Source: Doryteuthis pealeii
Lineage: Eukaryota; Mollusca; Cephalopoda; Myopsida; Loliginidae
Length of the DNA: 64,000 nucleotides
Assembly (NCBI GenBank): GCA_023376005.1
Contig: CM042147.1
Location: 121,109,673 to 121,173,672 of the forward strand
Direction: 5' to 3'
The position numbers and the translations under genes were made by a program. Positions 1 through 10,669 of this stretch are shown one piece after another (positions within the stretch are counted from its first letter, which is position 1; every line of letters starts with the position of its first letter). The notes under the pieces were generated by a model. It did not search any database. It saw nothing but the letters and a program-made list of their open reading frames with translations, and had not been told where the DNA came from.

Positions 1-477
1 TAAATTACAATGGACAGATCCAGAGAAGAGCTGGCTTTTTTATGAACGCCCCCGCCTCACCCTTATTTATGGGTCAATCACCCAAAGTGACTAAGTCCTA
101 ATTAGGGGCCAGAAAATTCTAGGCTTTCCCTCCCACATAGAACCAACCAAGCACCAATACACCTTAGCTTATATCCACTCCTTATTCTGAGGGGATCCTA
201 TTAGGACTTTTGCTAAGAGTTAGTGCATATGGGTTGTGTGCATGGGAAGGGGGGTTCATTCAGTACTTGACCTGAACTTAGAAATAATAATCTGGTGAAT
301 TACCTTAATTAAAGGGAACCAGAAATTAATTTTATGGATGATCAAAGTTATAAAAAAAATAAAAAATAAATAAAATAAAAATAAAGGAAGTCAGCAACTT
401 CAAAAAGAGAAGTAAACCCAAATTTAATTTCTTGATATCAAAAAAAGGAAAAAAAAAAAAACATTTCAATTACCATT
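1..477. other. Unassigned repeat-flank sequence
   Basis: No gene or repeat family recognised; A-rich from about 345 to 460. Confidence 0.3.
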
Positions 478-858
478 ATTATACAACTACAACTATTACT
501 ACTACTACAACTACTATTACTACTACTACAACTACAACTATTACTACAACTATTACTATTACTACAACTATTACTACAACTATTACTATTACTACAACTA
601 TTACTACAACTATTACTACTACTACAACTAACTACTACTACAACTATTACTACTACTACTACTATTACTACTACTATTTACTATTATTATTACTACTACT
701 ACGACAACTATTACTATTATTACCACTATTTTTATTATTATTACTACTACGACAACTATTACTATTACTACTATTATTACTATTATTATTACACTATTTT
801 TATTATTATTACTACTACTATTATATCTACTATACTACTACTATTATTATAATACAGT
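478..858. repeat. Trinucleotide (ACT/ATT) array
   Basis: About 380 bp of interrupted ACT/ATT/ACA triplets. The open frame across it encodes only Thr/Tyr/Leu runs and is a by-product of the repeat, not a gene. Confidence 0.95.
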
Positions 859-1458
859 TACTATTACCTCACAAAGGAAGGGGGTCATGATATTTAGATA
901 GAAATAATTTTAGGTCACTGAAACTTGAAAATAGAAATTAAGAAAAATAATAAAAAACACTAATTGATTTGATTTTAAAACAGATAAAGAGACAATTTTA
1001 TTTTCATCAAGCCACACATTATTGTAAATTTAATTAGCTCACTTATTTTGAGATTTAAAACACTCCTAAAAGTACAATGGGTTAAACCTTTTAAAAAATA
1101 AATAAAAATAATGAAACAAACAAAAAAATAAATAAATAAAGTGTTATTAAATTTTCTACATGGTTATTGATTTCCTCCATATCATAAAAGAATTATTACG
1201 AAATCAATTGCACGGAAATTAGTTGGTATTATTGAAAAAAGAAAGAGTAAAAATACAGCCTAAAGTGAAGATTATAGTAGAATTTCTTAGGACAATTGGT
1301 TTGTTTCATGGCATATCAAACTTTATGGGTTATTTAATACCAAAAGCCATCCTTGTATATTATAGCCTTGTGTCAGACTAGGTTAGGACAGACTTTTTTT
1401 TTTTTTTTTAAATAAAGATAAATTGGCATTTTTATACATAATAATAAAAGAGGTAATA

Positions 1459-1709
1459 GGGCCGGTTTAGCTCAGATGGTAGAGTGTCCGACTAGGAACC
1501 ACAAGGTTCTGGGTTCGATACCAGCCTTCGCCAACTCAGTGTATGAGTAGCACAGGGATCTGTGTGGTAAAGTAAGAAGCTGATGGTAGGTGTGGCGCTC
1601 CAATTCAGATGCCAAAACAATCTCCTTTGTCTAGCGCTAGTGAAAGCGGGGATAGACTCCCTCGCTGTTTGGCTGATACCGACTTTAGGCCACCCCGACA
1701 ACAACTTAT
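1459..1709 (+). mobile_element. SINE-A, full-length copy
   Basis: SINE-A is the dominant short interspersed element here, about 240-250 bp. The head is tRNA-related, with A box TAGCTCAGWYGG and B box GGTTCGATACC, and the copies GGCCGGT and ACCGGCC mimic an acceptor pair. The body has conserved blocks: AACTCAGCGTATGAGTAGCA, GAGCTGATGGTAGGTG, TCTAGCGCTAGTGAAAAGGG and GCTGATACCGACTTTAGGCC. It carries no coding capacity and would depend on a LINE for mobility. The 80 bp just upstream (1363-1440) are shared with the copy at 40074. Confidence 0.9.
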
Positions 1710-1999
1710 GTGTGCATATATAACCATTACATAAGCACCACACTATATAGACATATTTTGTATTCCAACATTTTTTTTTATTTCCGCAATAAACACAGGC
1801 AAACTGTGTTTTAGGAAGTTTAAAGTTTATGATGCCTGGTAATCATTCCTCTCATGGCAAATGTAAATACATTAAATTTTTTTCTGGGGAACAGAAAAGG
1901 TCATGAGGGTCAAAAAATCTCAAAATAAACTAATAGAACTTCTATGTTCGACTTCATTGAGAGAAATTAGAAGCATGATATTTACCATGTACCCCACAG

Positions 2000-2240
2000 G
2001 TACGGGTTAGGCACAAGGCCCTATTAATGTGGGAACAACCACAAGCGGTAAATTATGGGTGTACGGGTGCAAAAAATGTGTTGATGCCGTCGGCATTCAC
2101 CCCTCAGGGGGGGGGTGCTCAGGCACTGGGCAATAAACCCAGCCCTGCTAAATTGAGGGGGCAGGTGTTGCCTGGGATAATAGCCCCCCACCCCAGATCA
2201 ACGCTATTAGCTTGTAAGGTCAGGGCTGGACCGGGTCTGC

Positions 2241-2245
<5 letters not shown>
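2000..2245 (+). repeat. I-family repeat
   Basis: ACCACAAGCGGTAAATTATG, CGGGTGCAAAAAATGTGTTG, GGGCAATAAACCCAGCC, AATTGAGGGGGCAGGTG. The reverse complement matches 40735-40985. Unusually GC-rich for the window. Confidence 0.7.

Positions 2246-2273
<28 letters not shown>
2246..2273. repeat. (TA)n array
   Basis: 14 TA units following the I-family repeat. Confidence 0.95.
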
Positions 2274-2275
<2 letters not shown>

Positions 2276-2299
2276 TCAGGTCACACTAACAGCATGAAT

Positions 2300-2835
2300 A
2301 CTCATGATTAGCCAGCTGTCCTTATCAGCCATTGCCCCTGGCAGGTTTTCCGCACAGCATACAGAATCCGGACAGAGCTGATTGATGTAGATTTTTACTA
2401 GTCAGCCTACAATGGAAGTTCGTCCTGGCTTATCCAGCAGTGTCTAGCAGGTCTTGTTTATCTTACTTGGATGGTTTGTGCGATAGGAGGCAAGTGGCAG
2501 TACAGTTGCTTTTTGTGGGGTGCTGCTTCCAAGATTTGTTCAGGACAGCATGCGGCATCCTTGTATAGTTTGCATCTAGCTTTTTTTTTCTAAGCGTTTC
2601 ATTAGAGCCTATAAGTGGTGCAGCCATACAGTAGCATTGACACAGCTACAGCTTGGAAGAATTCACGATTTTATTTTATCGGAAAGATCAGATTTCCATA
2701 TAATCAATAATCTGTCTATAGCAGTCAATACCTTTCCTATGTGACACTGCTTTCTGTAGATGAGATATTACTACCTAGGTATGTGAACTGATGTACTAAT
2801 TTCCTTGTTTTACCATCCAGTGTGGAGATGTCTCC
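2300..2835 (-). pseudogene. Non-LTR retrotransposon (RT C-terminal part), decayed
   Basis: The minus strand reads, with stops and frameshifts, DGDISTLDGK..., FTYLGSNISSTESS, AVSMLLYGCTT and VLNKSWKQHPTKS. This is the region after the reverse-transcriptase core of abundant animal non-LTR elements of the RTE/jockey-like type. A second, similar block lies at 3040-3200 (ATATTACTACCTAGGTATGT and flank). Confidence 0.75.
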
Positions 2836-3039
2836 ATCTTGTTTAAAACACAAGAACTGTTTTATCCGAGTTTACATAGATAAGCATTGAACTATTCATA
2901 CAAGAAAACTGAAGACACTTACTGTCACTTGATCCCCAGTGATAACCATTAGATACTATTGGTGTGACCACTCATAGATAATGTACATATTTAGATATGA
3001 TGACACTTAAGATATACAGATAGATATTCTTGCTTTATC

Positions 3040-3208
3040 TATCAGAAATTATCAATAATCTGTCTACAAGAGTCCATGCTTTTCCTATGCATATATTAAC
3101 ATCGCTTTCTGTAGATGAGATATTACTACCTAGGTATGTGAACTGGTCTACTAATTACTGAAATTTAGCATCCAGTGTGGCAATGCCTCCATCTGGTTTA
3201 TAACACAC
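3040..3208 (-). pseudogene. Non-LTR retrotransposon fragment
   Basis: Repeats the FTYLGS.ISST-coding segment of the copy at 2300-2835 (shared GATGAGATATTACTACCTAG), diverged. Confidence 0.6.
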
Positions 3209-3220
3209 ATGGATATTATT

Positions 3221-3516
3221 TTACATATTTAACAACCTCTCCGCACAAGCAGGATGTGACACAAAGTCAATTTCTTAAACGGCGTTTAACAGGTTTTAAT
3301 TAAGAATTTTCCTTCTCCTAGACTGGTTACTTAGCTAAGGTTATAGAGCCCAGTCCGCTGTACTATTTACCCATAGCTGGAGGGAGACTAGTTGGATTCA
3401 TACATTTCCCAAGGTTATTAGCGCTATGTGAAATGTAAACAGCCTTCTCCAGGATTTGAACTCTGGGTGACGTGTCTATTTCCTACTACTCTAACCATTA
3501 AACCACGCACCTCCAT
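3221..3516 (-). mobile_element. SINE-B with 12-bp TSD
   Basis: SINE-B is a second tRNA-like family, about 280 bp. The head is GTGGTGTAATGGTTAGAGT...GAGTTCAAATCC. Body blocks are CCCTTGGGAAAGGTATGAAT, CTCCCTCCAGCTATGGG and TCTAGGAGAAGGAAAACTCT. The tail is GACCTTGTGTCACATCCTGC...GGAGGAGTTGGTAAATA. This reverse copy is bounded by ATGGATATTATT at 3209-3220 and 3517-3528. Confidence 0.88.
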
Positions 3517-3549
3517 ATGGATATTATTATTTTAAAGCCATTATCAACA

Positions 3550-4199
3550 CTAGCAAATATATGCACCCTTCGGGTGCAAGTATTTAGGTTTTGATGTAAT
3601 AAAATTTTGTATCAAATTAGAAACTATTTAGAAAATGATAAACTGGGGGGGTGGGGGGTGTAATCAAAAAATAGAACAGCTTTAAATCTAACTCTTCCAT
3701 CATTTTCCATCACTCCCGTCTTTTATTTTTCCGAATTTTCCATCACTCCCGTCTTTTATTTTTCCGAATTTATCTATTTAGTTAGATTATGAAGTATTTA
3801 ATAAAATCATAGTTCTTTCCTCTTGTTTATGGATTTCTTTTAAGATTTATCCCAGAGATTTTTGCGCATATTCCTTAAGATAAAACCAAACAATAAGAAA
3901 TCAATAATACTAAGCATATATTTATTAAAATCAAATTCTTAATATCAATATGCAAATTAGCCTTCTCGTTCACACTGTAAACCGCTATTTTGTTGAATAT
4001 ATAAATATACTTGCATGTCATTAGTATGTAGAATAATCCAACAGTATTAATAAGGTATGAGAATTTTATCAATAATTGAGGTTTAAATAAAAATAAATTC
4101 ATTGTGAATGTGACGTCAATAACTAAGGGAATTGTGACTTGAGTAGTGATTTAGTTTCGGTTACACACAGACAAACACACAATCTCCATTATAATAAGA
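3550..4199 (-). mobile_element. Non-autonomous Helitron-1, full length
   Basis: Read on the minus strand, it starts A|TCTTATTATAATGGAG and ends TTTGCTAG|T, with the palindrome TGCACCCGAAGGGTGCA 8 nt before CTAG. The TC...CTAG ends, subterminal hairpin and A/T insertion without TSD are the signature of Helitrons. 650 bp, no coding capacity. Confidence 0.88.
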
Positions 4200-4229
4200 T
4201 GTCAGTTTCGCCATGACAATTTGGCTGTT

Positions 4230-4609
4230 CAGTAGGGTAGGTCGATTTTTCACTTTTTTTTTTAAATTTCAAATTCTCTCAAACAGTGAATGTTGTGTAT
4301 TGGTATAATGAATACAGATACCAATAACTTACTTGCACGATTGTTTAAAACTCTTAAAGTCCTATACCACCTCATTCCACCCGGCCAGAAATTTCATTCG
4401 TTTTTCTAATCCACCTCAAATAATAGCCTTTTTTTTAAATGTAATATTAAACATATTTACAAGTCTTTGATTTAAGGGAAATAATAGGTAACTTTAGATG
4501 CAAAGGTCATTTTTAGCCATTTTTTTATATATCCATATAGGAATGCTCTGGACTTAGAAAAATCTCAACAGAATGTTAAGAGTTAAGGAAATAGTCTTCT
4601 AAAATGCAC

Positions 4610-4649
<40 letters not shown>

Positions 4650-4957
4650 GTTTTTGCAACATTTAGCCAAGAAATTGGTTTGAAAATTTACCAATTTCAA
4701 TATTTAAAACAGAAGGTTGTCATTTTAAACAAAGTGATTAAAATATAACTAGAATTCAAATTGAAAATATAGCCCCATCACCACCAACACATTTGATATG
4801 CTGTTTTTACTTAATAATTAAAGCTGTAACAGATCAAAATCTATTTCTTCAAAGAAGTCAAAGTTTTGAAGAAAAATATTTTGTATGGTAATTATGTTAA
4901 TTTGTTACTTTCGCAACATGAGAGATGTTACAATTCCAAAATCGACCTACCCTACTG
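4230..4957. mobile_element. TIR element, 728 bp, with nested TTAA MITE
   Basis: Perfect terminal inverted repeats CAGTAGGGTAGGTCGATTTT (4230-4249) and AAATCGACCTACCCTACTG (4939-4957). No ORF, no convincing TSD. A P-family MITE occupies 4345-4586 and a 38-nt A-run lies at 4610-4647. Confidence 0.72.
4345..4586. mobile_element. P-family MITE (TTAA-flanked)
   Basis: 242 bp beginning TTAAAACTCTTAAAGTCC and ending ATGTTAAGAGTTAA. The copy at 25952-26194 has the same ends, also at TTAA. TTAA target duplication is characteristic of piggyBac-type elements. Confidence 0.7.
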
Positions 4958-5239
4958 ATCAGTGTTATTTTCTTCCTCTGTAAAATTTGTTGAATAGTCA
5001 AATTCAGTAAATGACATTTATGATAGGATTAGAGAATTAACCAGATAAATATCATTTGTGATAAAAGCAACAATGATAAATACATTAACACAAAGAATTA
5101 ATTATTAAATGACAATATAAAATCTCAGAATTTCAAAACACTTAAGGGGAGATGTAGAATAATCATACTAAGTTCCAATTACTGTCGAATTAGTAAAACA
5201 AGGCAACAAGTAGCTGTAACTCAATACAGATCTAACCTT

Positions 5240-5470
5240 GTCGCAATCCTACTGCAGAATGCCAGAGTATTTATGAAGCCTCATAACATCATAGAAACCA
5301 AGCAGCCAATCAGGACTCAAGGAATGGAATCACTCAAATACATGAATGAACTATTCTTGAGTCCCATAAGTACCAGCTGTCTTGGGCACTTGTTCAGTTG
5401 TGCTTAGCCAGTTGCTGTTGTCCGAACCAACAGTATACTGACTGACTGACTTACTTCAATAGATTTACCT
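5240..5470. repeat. Possible diverged relative of the 8.65-kb LTR
   Basis: Shares GCCAATCA and, about 80 bp on, GTTCAGTTGTGCTTA, compared with GTTCAGTTGCTTGTGCTTA at 8769. No TSD found. Confidence 0.3.
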
Positions 5471-5609
5471 GTTAAGATATATTGACAGCAATAACATAAA
5501 AATCCTTATAAAAAAAATAAAAAAATACATTTATTTGTGTTACTTAGATTTTTCTGACTGTTGTCCTCATCTCTATTGTTATATACAGGGTAGTCAGAGT
5601 CAAAAGCAA

Positions 5610-6030
5610 TTAAGGGGTCAGAAATCCGATCTCACTGACAAGTTAAAAATCACAATTCTTCCAAGCTGTGGCTGCATCAGTGCTGCTGTATGGCTGCACC
5701 ACTTGGACCCGAATGAGGCGGCCTGAGAATAAGCTGGATGGGAGCTGCATAAGAATGCTGCATGCGTTCTTGAACAAGTCGTGGAAACGGCACCCCACAA
5801 GGAAGCAGCTGTACTACCACCTGTCCCCAATCTCACAAACTATCCAAGTGAGACAGACAAGACATTCTGGAGGAGCAAGGACGAACTCATAAGCGACATT
5901 CTCCTGTGGAAGCCAACACATGGACATGCCAATGTGGGCCGCCCAGCAAGGACCTCCCTGGGACAATGAATGATAGAGAAGATTGGCAGGAGTGTCATGG
6001 ATCTCCGTGCTAATTGCGCAACTTGACGAT
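5610..6030 (+). pseudogene. Non-LTR retrotransposon C-terminal fragment
   Basis: Plus strand: SVLLYGCTTWTRMRRPENKL, then MLHAFLNKSWKRHPTRKQLY, SQTIQVRQTRH and, after a frameshift, SKDELISDILLWKPTHGHAN and MNDREDWQE. Overlapping open frames here are its different reading frames. No RT catalytic motif (YADD) remains. Confidence 0.8.
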
Positions 6031-6530
6031 GGTCAAAAATCGGTAAAATTGTACCAACTCCAGTTGAATTTACCCTTTTCATTGTCCTAGTTTAGTCTAA
6101 TTTTTTTTTTTTTTTTTTCCTTCAACTGGTCTCTTAATAAAAGGCTGATCGCCTTTTCAAACCGACATGTACATAATGGAGGGAAAAAAAACAAAACCTT
6201 TTACTGTGAGCCCTTCCTCATTTTAAAAACACCAAAAAAAAAAAAAAAAAAAAAAAATTTCTAAATAGAAAAAATAAAAAATAGAACATTGCTCTGTGTA
6301 AAATATAATTATCATACATTGAGCTCTCTTGAGGACTTGAAAGACATCATTTGTATGATGGGTGTGCATCTGTATGTATTCATATGAGTATAAGTATTTC
6401 TTTATGTGTATCGGTATGCATTGTGGATATATGGGGGATAGAGAAGATCACAAATGGAATCATTCCCAACTCATCTGGTCTATTGGTTATATATATATAA
6501 GAGTAAAGTAAATATTGGTGATATATATAA

Positions 6531-6712
6531 AGTCGTTGGGGGTGGTCTAAAGTCGGTATCAGCCAATCAGTAAGGGAGTCTATCCCCTTTTCACTAGTGC
6601 TAGACCAAGGTGATGGTTTTTTGCATCCGAGGTAGAGCGCCACACCTACCATCAGGTATCAAACCTTGTGGTTTCAAGCCGAACGCTCTACCGACTGAGC
6701 TAAAAATAGAAC
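6531..6712 (-). mobile_element. SINE-A, internally deleted copy
   Basis: Reverse-strand SINE-A with normal tail and head, but missing about 70 bp between the GAGCTGATGG block and the B box. Confidence 0.85.
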
Positions 6713-6965
6713 CCATTTTTTCCACATGTATTCTATGCTGTTAATATATAGTTGGCTTACTTTTAAGAAAGCTAATAAAGACTTGCTTTTTTAAATTTGT
6801 GTCAAAAGGATCCTATTGACAATGCTATTGACAAATCTAAAGAAAAAAGAAAAAAAAAAAAAAGAAAAAAAAAATTAATTCTTTAATTCAATTCTTTATC
6901 AACAAGACAAACATGTCTAGAAAGTAAAATATTTTCTCAAATGATAGAAGTATGAAAATATATTC

Positions 6966-7204
6966 GGACCATATGACCTTAAGGCACCCCTTTTGCGATT
7001 TAGATTTGTGGGGACATTTTTTTCCATTTACACCGTCAAAATCCGGTTAATTTTTTTACAGACGATTTTTAGAGTTTTTTGGGGTTTTTTTTTTTAAATT
7101 ATAAAACTAACCCCTAACAAACAACCAGATTTTTACAGTGAAAATGAGAAAAGTGTCCCCACGAGTCGAGATCGCGGAAGGGGTGTCTTACAGTCATATG
7201 GTCC
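6966..7204. mobile_element. E-family foldback MITE
   Basis: Long inverted arms starting GGACCATATGACCTTAAGGC and ending GTCATATGGTCC, almost the whole 239 bp being arm. Flanks ATATATTC/AAATATTC look like an 8-bp TSD with one mismatch. Confidence 0.78.
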
Positions 7205-7296
7205 AAATATTCTATTACTTGACCAAGGTATAGGAGTAGGAAAACTGAATTCAAACGAAGTTCAATACACTTAAAAATAAAAATAAATAAATAAAT

Positions 7297-7440
7297 TGAC
7301 CTTGTATCACATCCTGTTTATTGTGGAGGAGTTGGGTAAATACATACTTGACCAAGATATTTTTTTTAATTAACTGATGAGTAAAGACTTTCATTTATTT
7401 TCATTACTTCATTTCTGACTAACATGTCTAATTATACATT
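7297..7440 (+). repeat. SINE-B tail plus ~90-bp extension
   Basis: TTGACCTTGTATCACATCCT...GGAGGAGTTGGGTAAATA is followed by CTTGACCAAGATAT and about 80 bp more. The same composite lies inverted at 13246-13392, so the extension belongs to a repeat and not to chance flank. Confidence 0.75.
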
Positions 7441-7508
7441 TATATAATAAAAATATTTTTTAAAGTTTTTTGAATGCTTTGCATGACTAAAAAAAAATTA
7501 TATACTAG

Positions 7509-7751
7509 TTAACTCTTTCCCTATCAATGTTCCTCTATGGCTGTACCATTTTTTTTTACCCATATGATGGGATATTTTAAAGTTCACTATCTATTCACCT
7601 CAGAAGTCATTCTATTCAAATAAAGTCCTAATATTATTGTAATCTGAGTCCTTCTTCTCAATTATAATGAACAAACCACCAGCAGTTTATGGTAGGATTA
7701 CAGTGGTGGGAGAGCCCCTGTAAGTAGCTTAAAGTAGGCACAAAGAGTTAA
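7509..7751. mobile_element. F-family MITE (TTAA-flanked)
   Basis: TTAACTCTTTCCCTA at the left; TAGGCACAAAGAGTTAA at the right. Internal blocks CACTATCTATTCACCTCAGA and AGCAGTTTATGGTAGGATTA. No ORF. Confidence 0.75.
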
Positions 7752-7828
7752 TTTTTATCTTAATTTCTATTTTTTTTTGTTTTTTATTATTATTGTAATC
7801 CACATACTTCTGGTTGGTTGCCATAAGG

Positions 7829-8005
7829 TTAACTCTTTGCCTACCAAATTTCCCCCACAGCTGTACCAATTTTGGGGGGTATTTTTTACCTGTATGATAG
7901 GATATTTTAAAGTCCACTATCTATTCACCTCAGAACTCATTCTATTCAAATAAAGTTCTATTATTATCATTGTATAGGAACTTACAGTTACTACCACTCC
8001 AGGGT
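7829..8005. mobile_element. F-family MITE, 3'-truncated
   Basis: TTAACTCTTTGCCTACC to about AAAGTTCTATTATTATC. Separated from the first F copy by a 77-bp spacer that recurs at 37447-37530. Confidence 0.7.
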
Positions 8006-8653
8006 CAATGAAGGAGTATTCTACACTCATCAGAATTGGGGCCTCATCATCAGATGCAATTTAGTGCCATATTCAGGACACTTTTTTTTTTGGGGGGGGG
8101 GTCCCCACTACCCTTCTAAAGTCAGCGTATTCGGGGCATCATTTTTTATTTGGGGTAAGTTGGTTATCTTGTTGGTTATTCTCAAGTAATATCTTTAATC
8201 TATACATCAATACGCAAGTACTGACCCATGTGCCACGCCTGGTCATCACCTCAGATAAAAAAAAAAAATAGATCATTCCGTTTTGATTCAGAAGATATGA
8301 ATGCATGTGTTCAAATGTTATGCTGTCATCACCTCAGATAAATAATAGACCATATCATTGTAATTGTTAGAAAAGAAAAGGGAGAAAAAGTACATGCTAC
8401 AGAGGGAAAAAGAAAGCAAAGAAAGTGTGTTCCAATGAAATAGAAAAAAGCAGAAAAATAAAGAAAAAGTTAGGAAAAGAAATAAGGGAAAAAAGAGAAA
8501 AAGAAAGAACTTTGCCAGAGATTATTATACTTCTTACATAGTGAACTATTTTGCAATAACTCTTAAAACATATCAAACGTCATAGTCAAATTATTATACC
8601 GTGATATTTGCTAGTTACTATTAATCTTGTTGGATTATTTTTAGTATACAAGG

Positions 8654-8926
8654 TGTGCTGGAGGTCACAACTTAAATTTATAGACTCTTCGAGGTCACAT
8701 GGATTCAATCGGCCAATCAACACGCTCAAATACGTGGTTGGTTAAGTATTTAAAGGCCTTGGTGGAAAGGCGTTCAGTTGCTTGTGCTTAACATGGACGA
8801 ATGACCAACAAACAAGGATTCTGTTTAACACTGAGGAACACAAGGATCATAGGATTCAAGATACACACACAGAGACCAATGGAAAGAATTACAGGATACT
8901 ACACAACACGGATCAAACTTAATCCA
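8654..8926. mobile_element. Probable solo LTR
   Basis: 273 bp starting TGTGCTGG and ending TTAATCCA (TG...CA), flanked by the 6-bp duplication ACAAGG at 8648-8653 and 8927-8932. It contains GGCCAATCAA (CCAAT box) at about 8711 and TATTTAAAGG at about 8746, spaced like a promoter. No internal retroviral genes are adjacent. Confidence 0.6.
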
Positions 8927-9069
8927 ACAAGGGATCTCTACTGTAAAATGCTCTCACCTGCAGCCTAAAAATGGCTACAAGAATCTTAAATCTAAACTGG
9001 TCTATCCAACTGTGAAGCACAAATCCAGCGAGAAATCTCCAACATAAAATATTACAAACAACTTTTGTT

Positions 9070-9232
9070 GTTTAATCACATTAGTTATATAGAGCTGTGT
9101 AAATGGAGTTCAGAACCGTTTGAATTATGTAAATATCCTCAGTGGTTTAAAAGTTATGAGAATTTAAAGCCCCGAAATTGGGGGGTACAAATGTGGACAT
9201 GATTTTGTTTCAAAAATGTCAAATCACAGACC

Positions 9233-9273
<41 letters not shown>

Positions 9274-9465
9274 AATTCAGTGATTTCTCTAGTTTCTTTA
9301 TTTTTGGAGCAATTTTGATACAATTTGGTATTCTTATGTAAAATTGTATGTTCTTTCTGATTATGCACTCAAATTGTATGTATCTCTATGCTTTAACCCA
9401 TTATTTAGAGAATAAGAGATACAGATAGCATCGTTTTGGTTTTTTTTTAAAGTTTAACAAACTTA
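9070..9465 (+). repeat. O-family repeat, copy 1
   Basis: ATAGAGCTGTGTAAATGGAG, GTTATGAGAATTTAAAGCCC, CTTATGTAAAATTGTATGTT; interrupted by a ~34-nt A-run. Function unknown. Confidence 0.75.
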
Positions 9466-9599
9466 TGACAGATTTGATTATTCACAATGCCTTTACTATC
9501 AACTCATTCCGTCCGACCCAAGAGTGAGAGTACCTTTTAGGGTTCCATCAAAGAGTCAAATAGATCTGCTTGAAATTGAAATTAATATTTTACTATGAA

Positions 9600-9842
9600 G
9601 TAAGTAAAGTCGTCGGGGCGGCCTAATGATGGTATCAGCCATGCAGCGAGGGAGTCTATCCCTTTTTCACTAGCACTAGACCAAGGAGATTATTTTAGCG
9701 TCTGGGGTGGAGCACCACACCTACCATCAGCTCGTTAACTTTACCTGTGCTACTCATAACGCTGAGTTGGCGAGGGCGGGTATCGAACTAGGAACCTTGT
9801 GGTTTCTAGCCAAACGCTCTACCGACTGAGCTAACCCGACCC
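9600..9842 (-). mobile_element. SINE-A with intact 11-bp target-site duplication
   Basis: Full-length reverse copy bounded by TTTACTATGAA at 9589-9599 and 9843-9853. The TSD fixes the element at 243 bp, beginning with the tRNA-like head and ending in ...GACTTTACTTA. It is one of the younger copies. Confidence 0.93.
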
Positions 9843-10116
9843 TTTACTATGAACTACATCAATATTTAGTACTTAAGTTGGATGTTTACCTTTCTTAAAA
9901 TAACTTGTCAAAAAGGTTGCTTTATTGTTTTCCATCTTTAAATGTTGATACATCATTATTGAAAATTGTTTAAAAATGCATGTTGATATAACGGCTGTCA
10001 TAATACATTTAAAGACTGACCCCCACCCCACCCATTTCTCCAATTGAGTCAGTCACAAGTAAACACTCAGTAACATCTTAGGACAAATTTTCTGATTAGA
10101 AATTTAGAAAAATTCA

Positions 10117-10654
10117 TATATATTATTTGGATTATTCGGACTATTGTCCGAATCTTTTATCGTTATCTGTACAACGTTTTTGGCTGATGTGCCCTCCAGC
10201 ATTCTTCAGGTATTTCTTGTCAGACTTGGGAACCTTCTCGTCATAATCAGGAGCCTTCACAGAACACTGAACCCAGCCCTTTATTCAATCCATGGGGGTA
10301 TACTGTTCTCATTCTGTTAGCCATGACTGGGTACAAGTGTTAAGCTGTGTTAATTATTATTACACTGAACCCAGCCCTTTATTCAATCCATGGGGGTATA
10401 CTGTTCTCATTCTGCTAACCATGACTGGGTACAAGTGTTAAGCTGTGTTAATTATTATTCTATGTTACTGTCGCCCTTGACCAAGATTGAACCTGCAACC
10501 TAGAAAAGAGAAGGTTCCCCGATTCTGACAAGAAATACCTGAAGAAGGGCAAAGGGCACATCGGCCAGACAAGATAAGAACAATAGTCCAAATAATTTTT
10601 TTTTTTTTTTAATCCAAATTATCAAGCCTCATCTCAAAAATTCAGAGAAATAGA
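10117..10654. mobile_element. D-family repeat, complete, 11-bp TSD
   Basis: Bounded by AGAAAAATTCA at 10106-10116 and 10655-10665. The two halves are inverted relatives: the left has TTATTCGGACTATTGTCCG and ACAACGTTTTTGGCTGATGT; the right has GGGCACATCGGCC and AGAACAATAGTCC, ending AATTATCAAGCCTCATCTCA and AAAATTCAGAGAAAT. A 98-bp segment is duplicated in tandem (10265-10460). A hammerhead-like core is discussed in the findings. No coding capacity; a retroposon-type insertion is suggested by the TSD length. Confidence 0.75.
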
Positions 10655-10669
10655 AGAAAAATTCAGTTG

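Noticed and set aside
432..890. 152-codon open frame of Thr, Tyr and Leu runs
   Set aside because: Produced by the ACT/ATT trinucleotide array; no other coding sign.
1459..1535. Possible functional tRNA genes (here and at every SINE-A head)
   Set aside because: All are followed by the same SINE body, carry mismatched arms and occur about 20 times; they are SINE heads.
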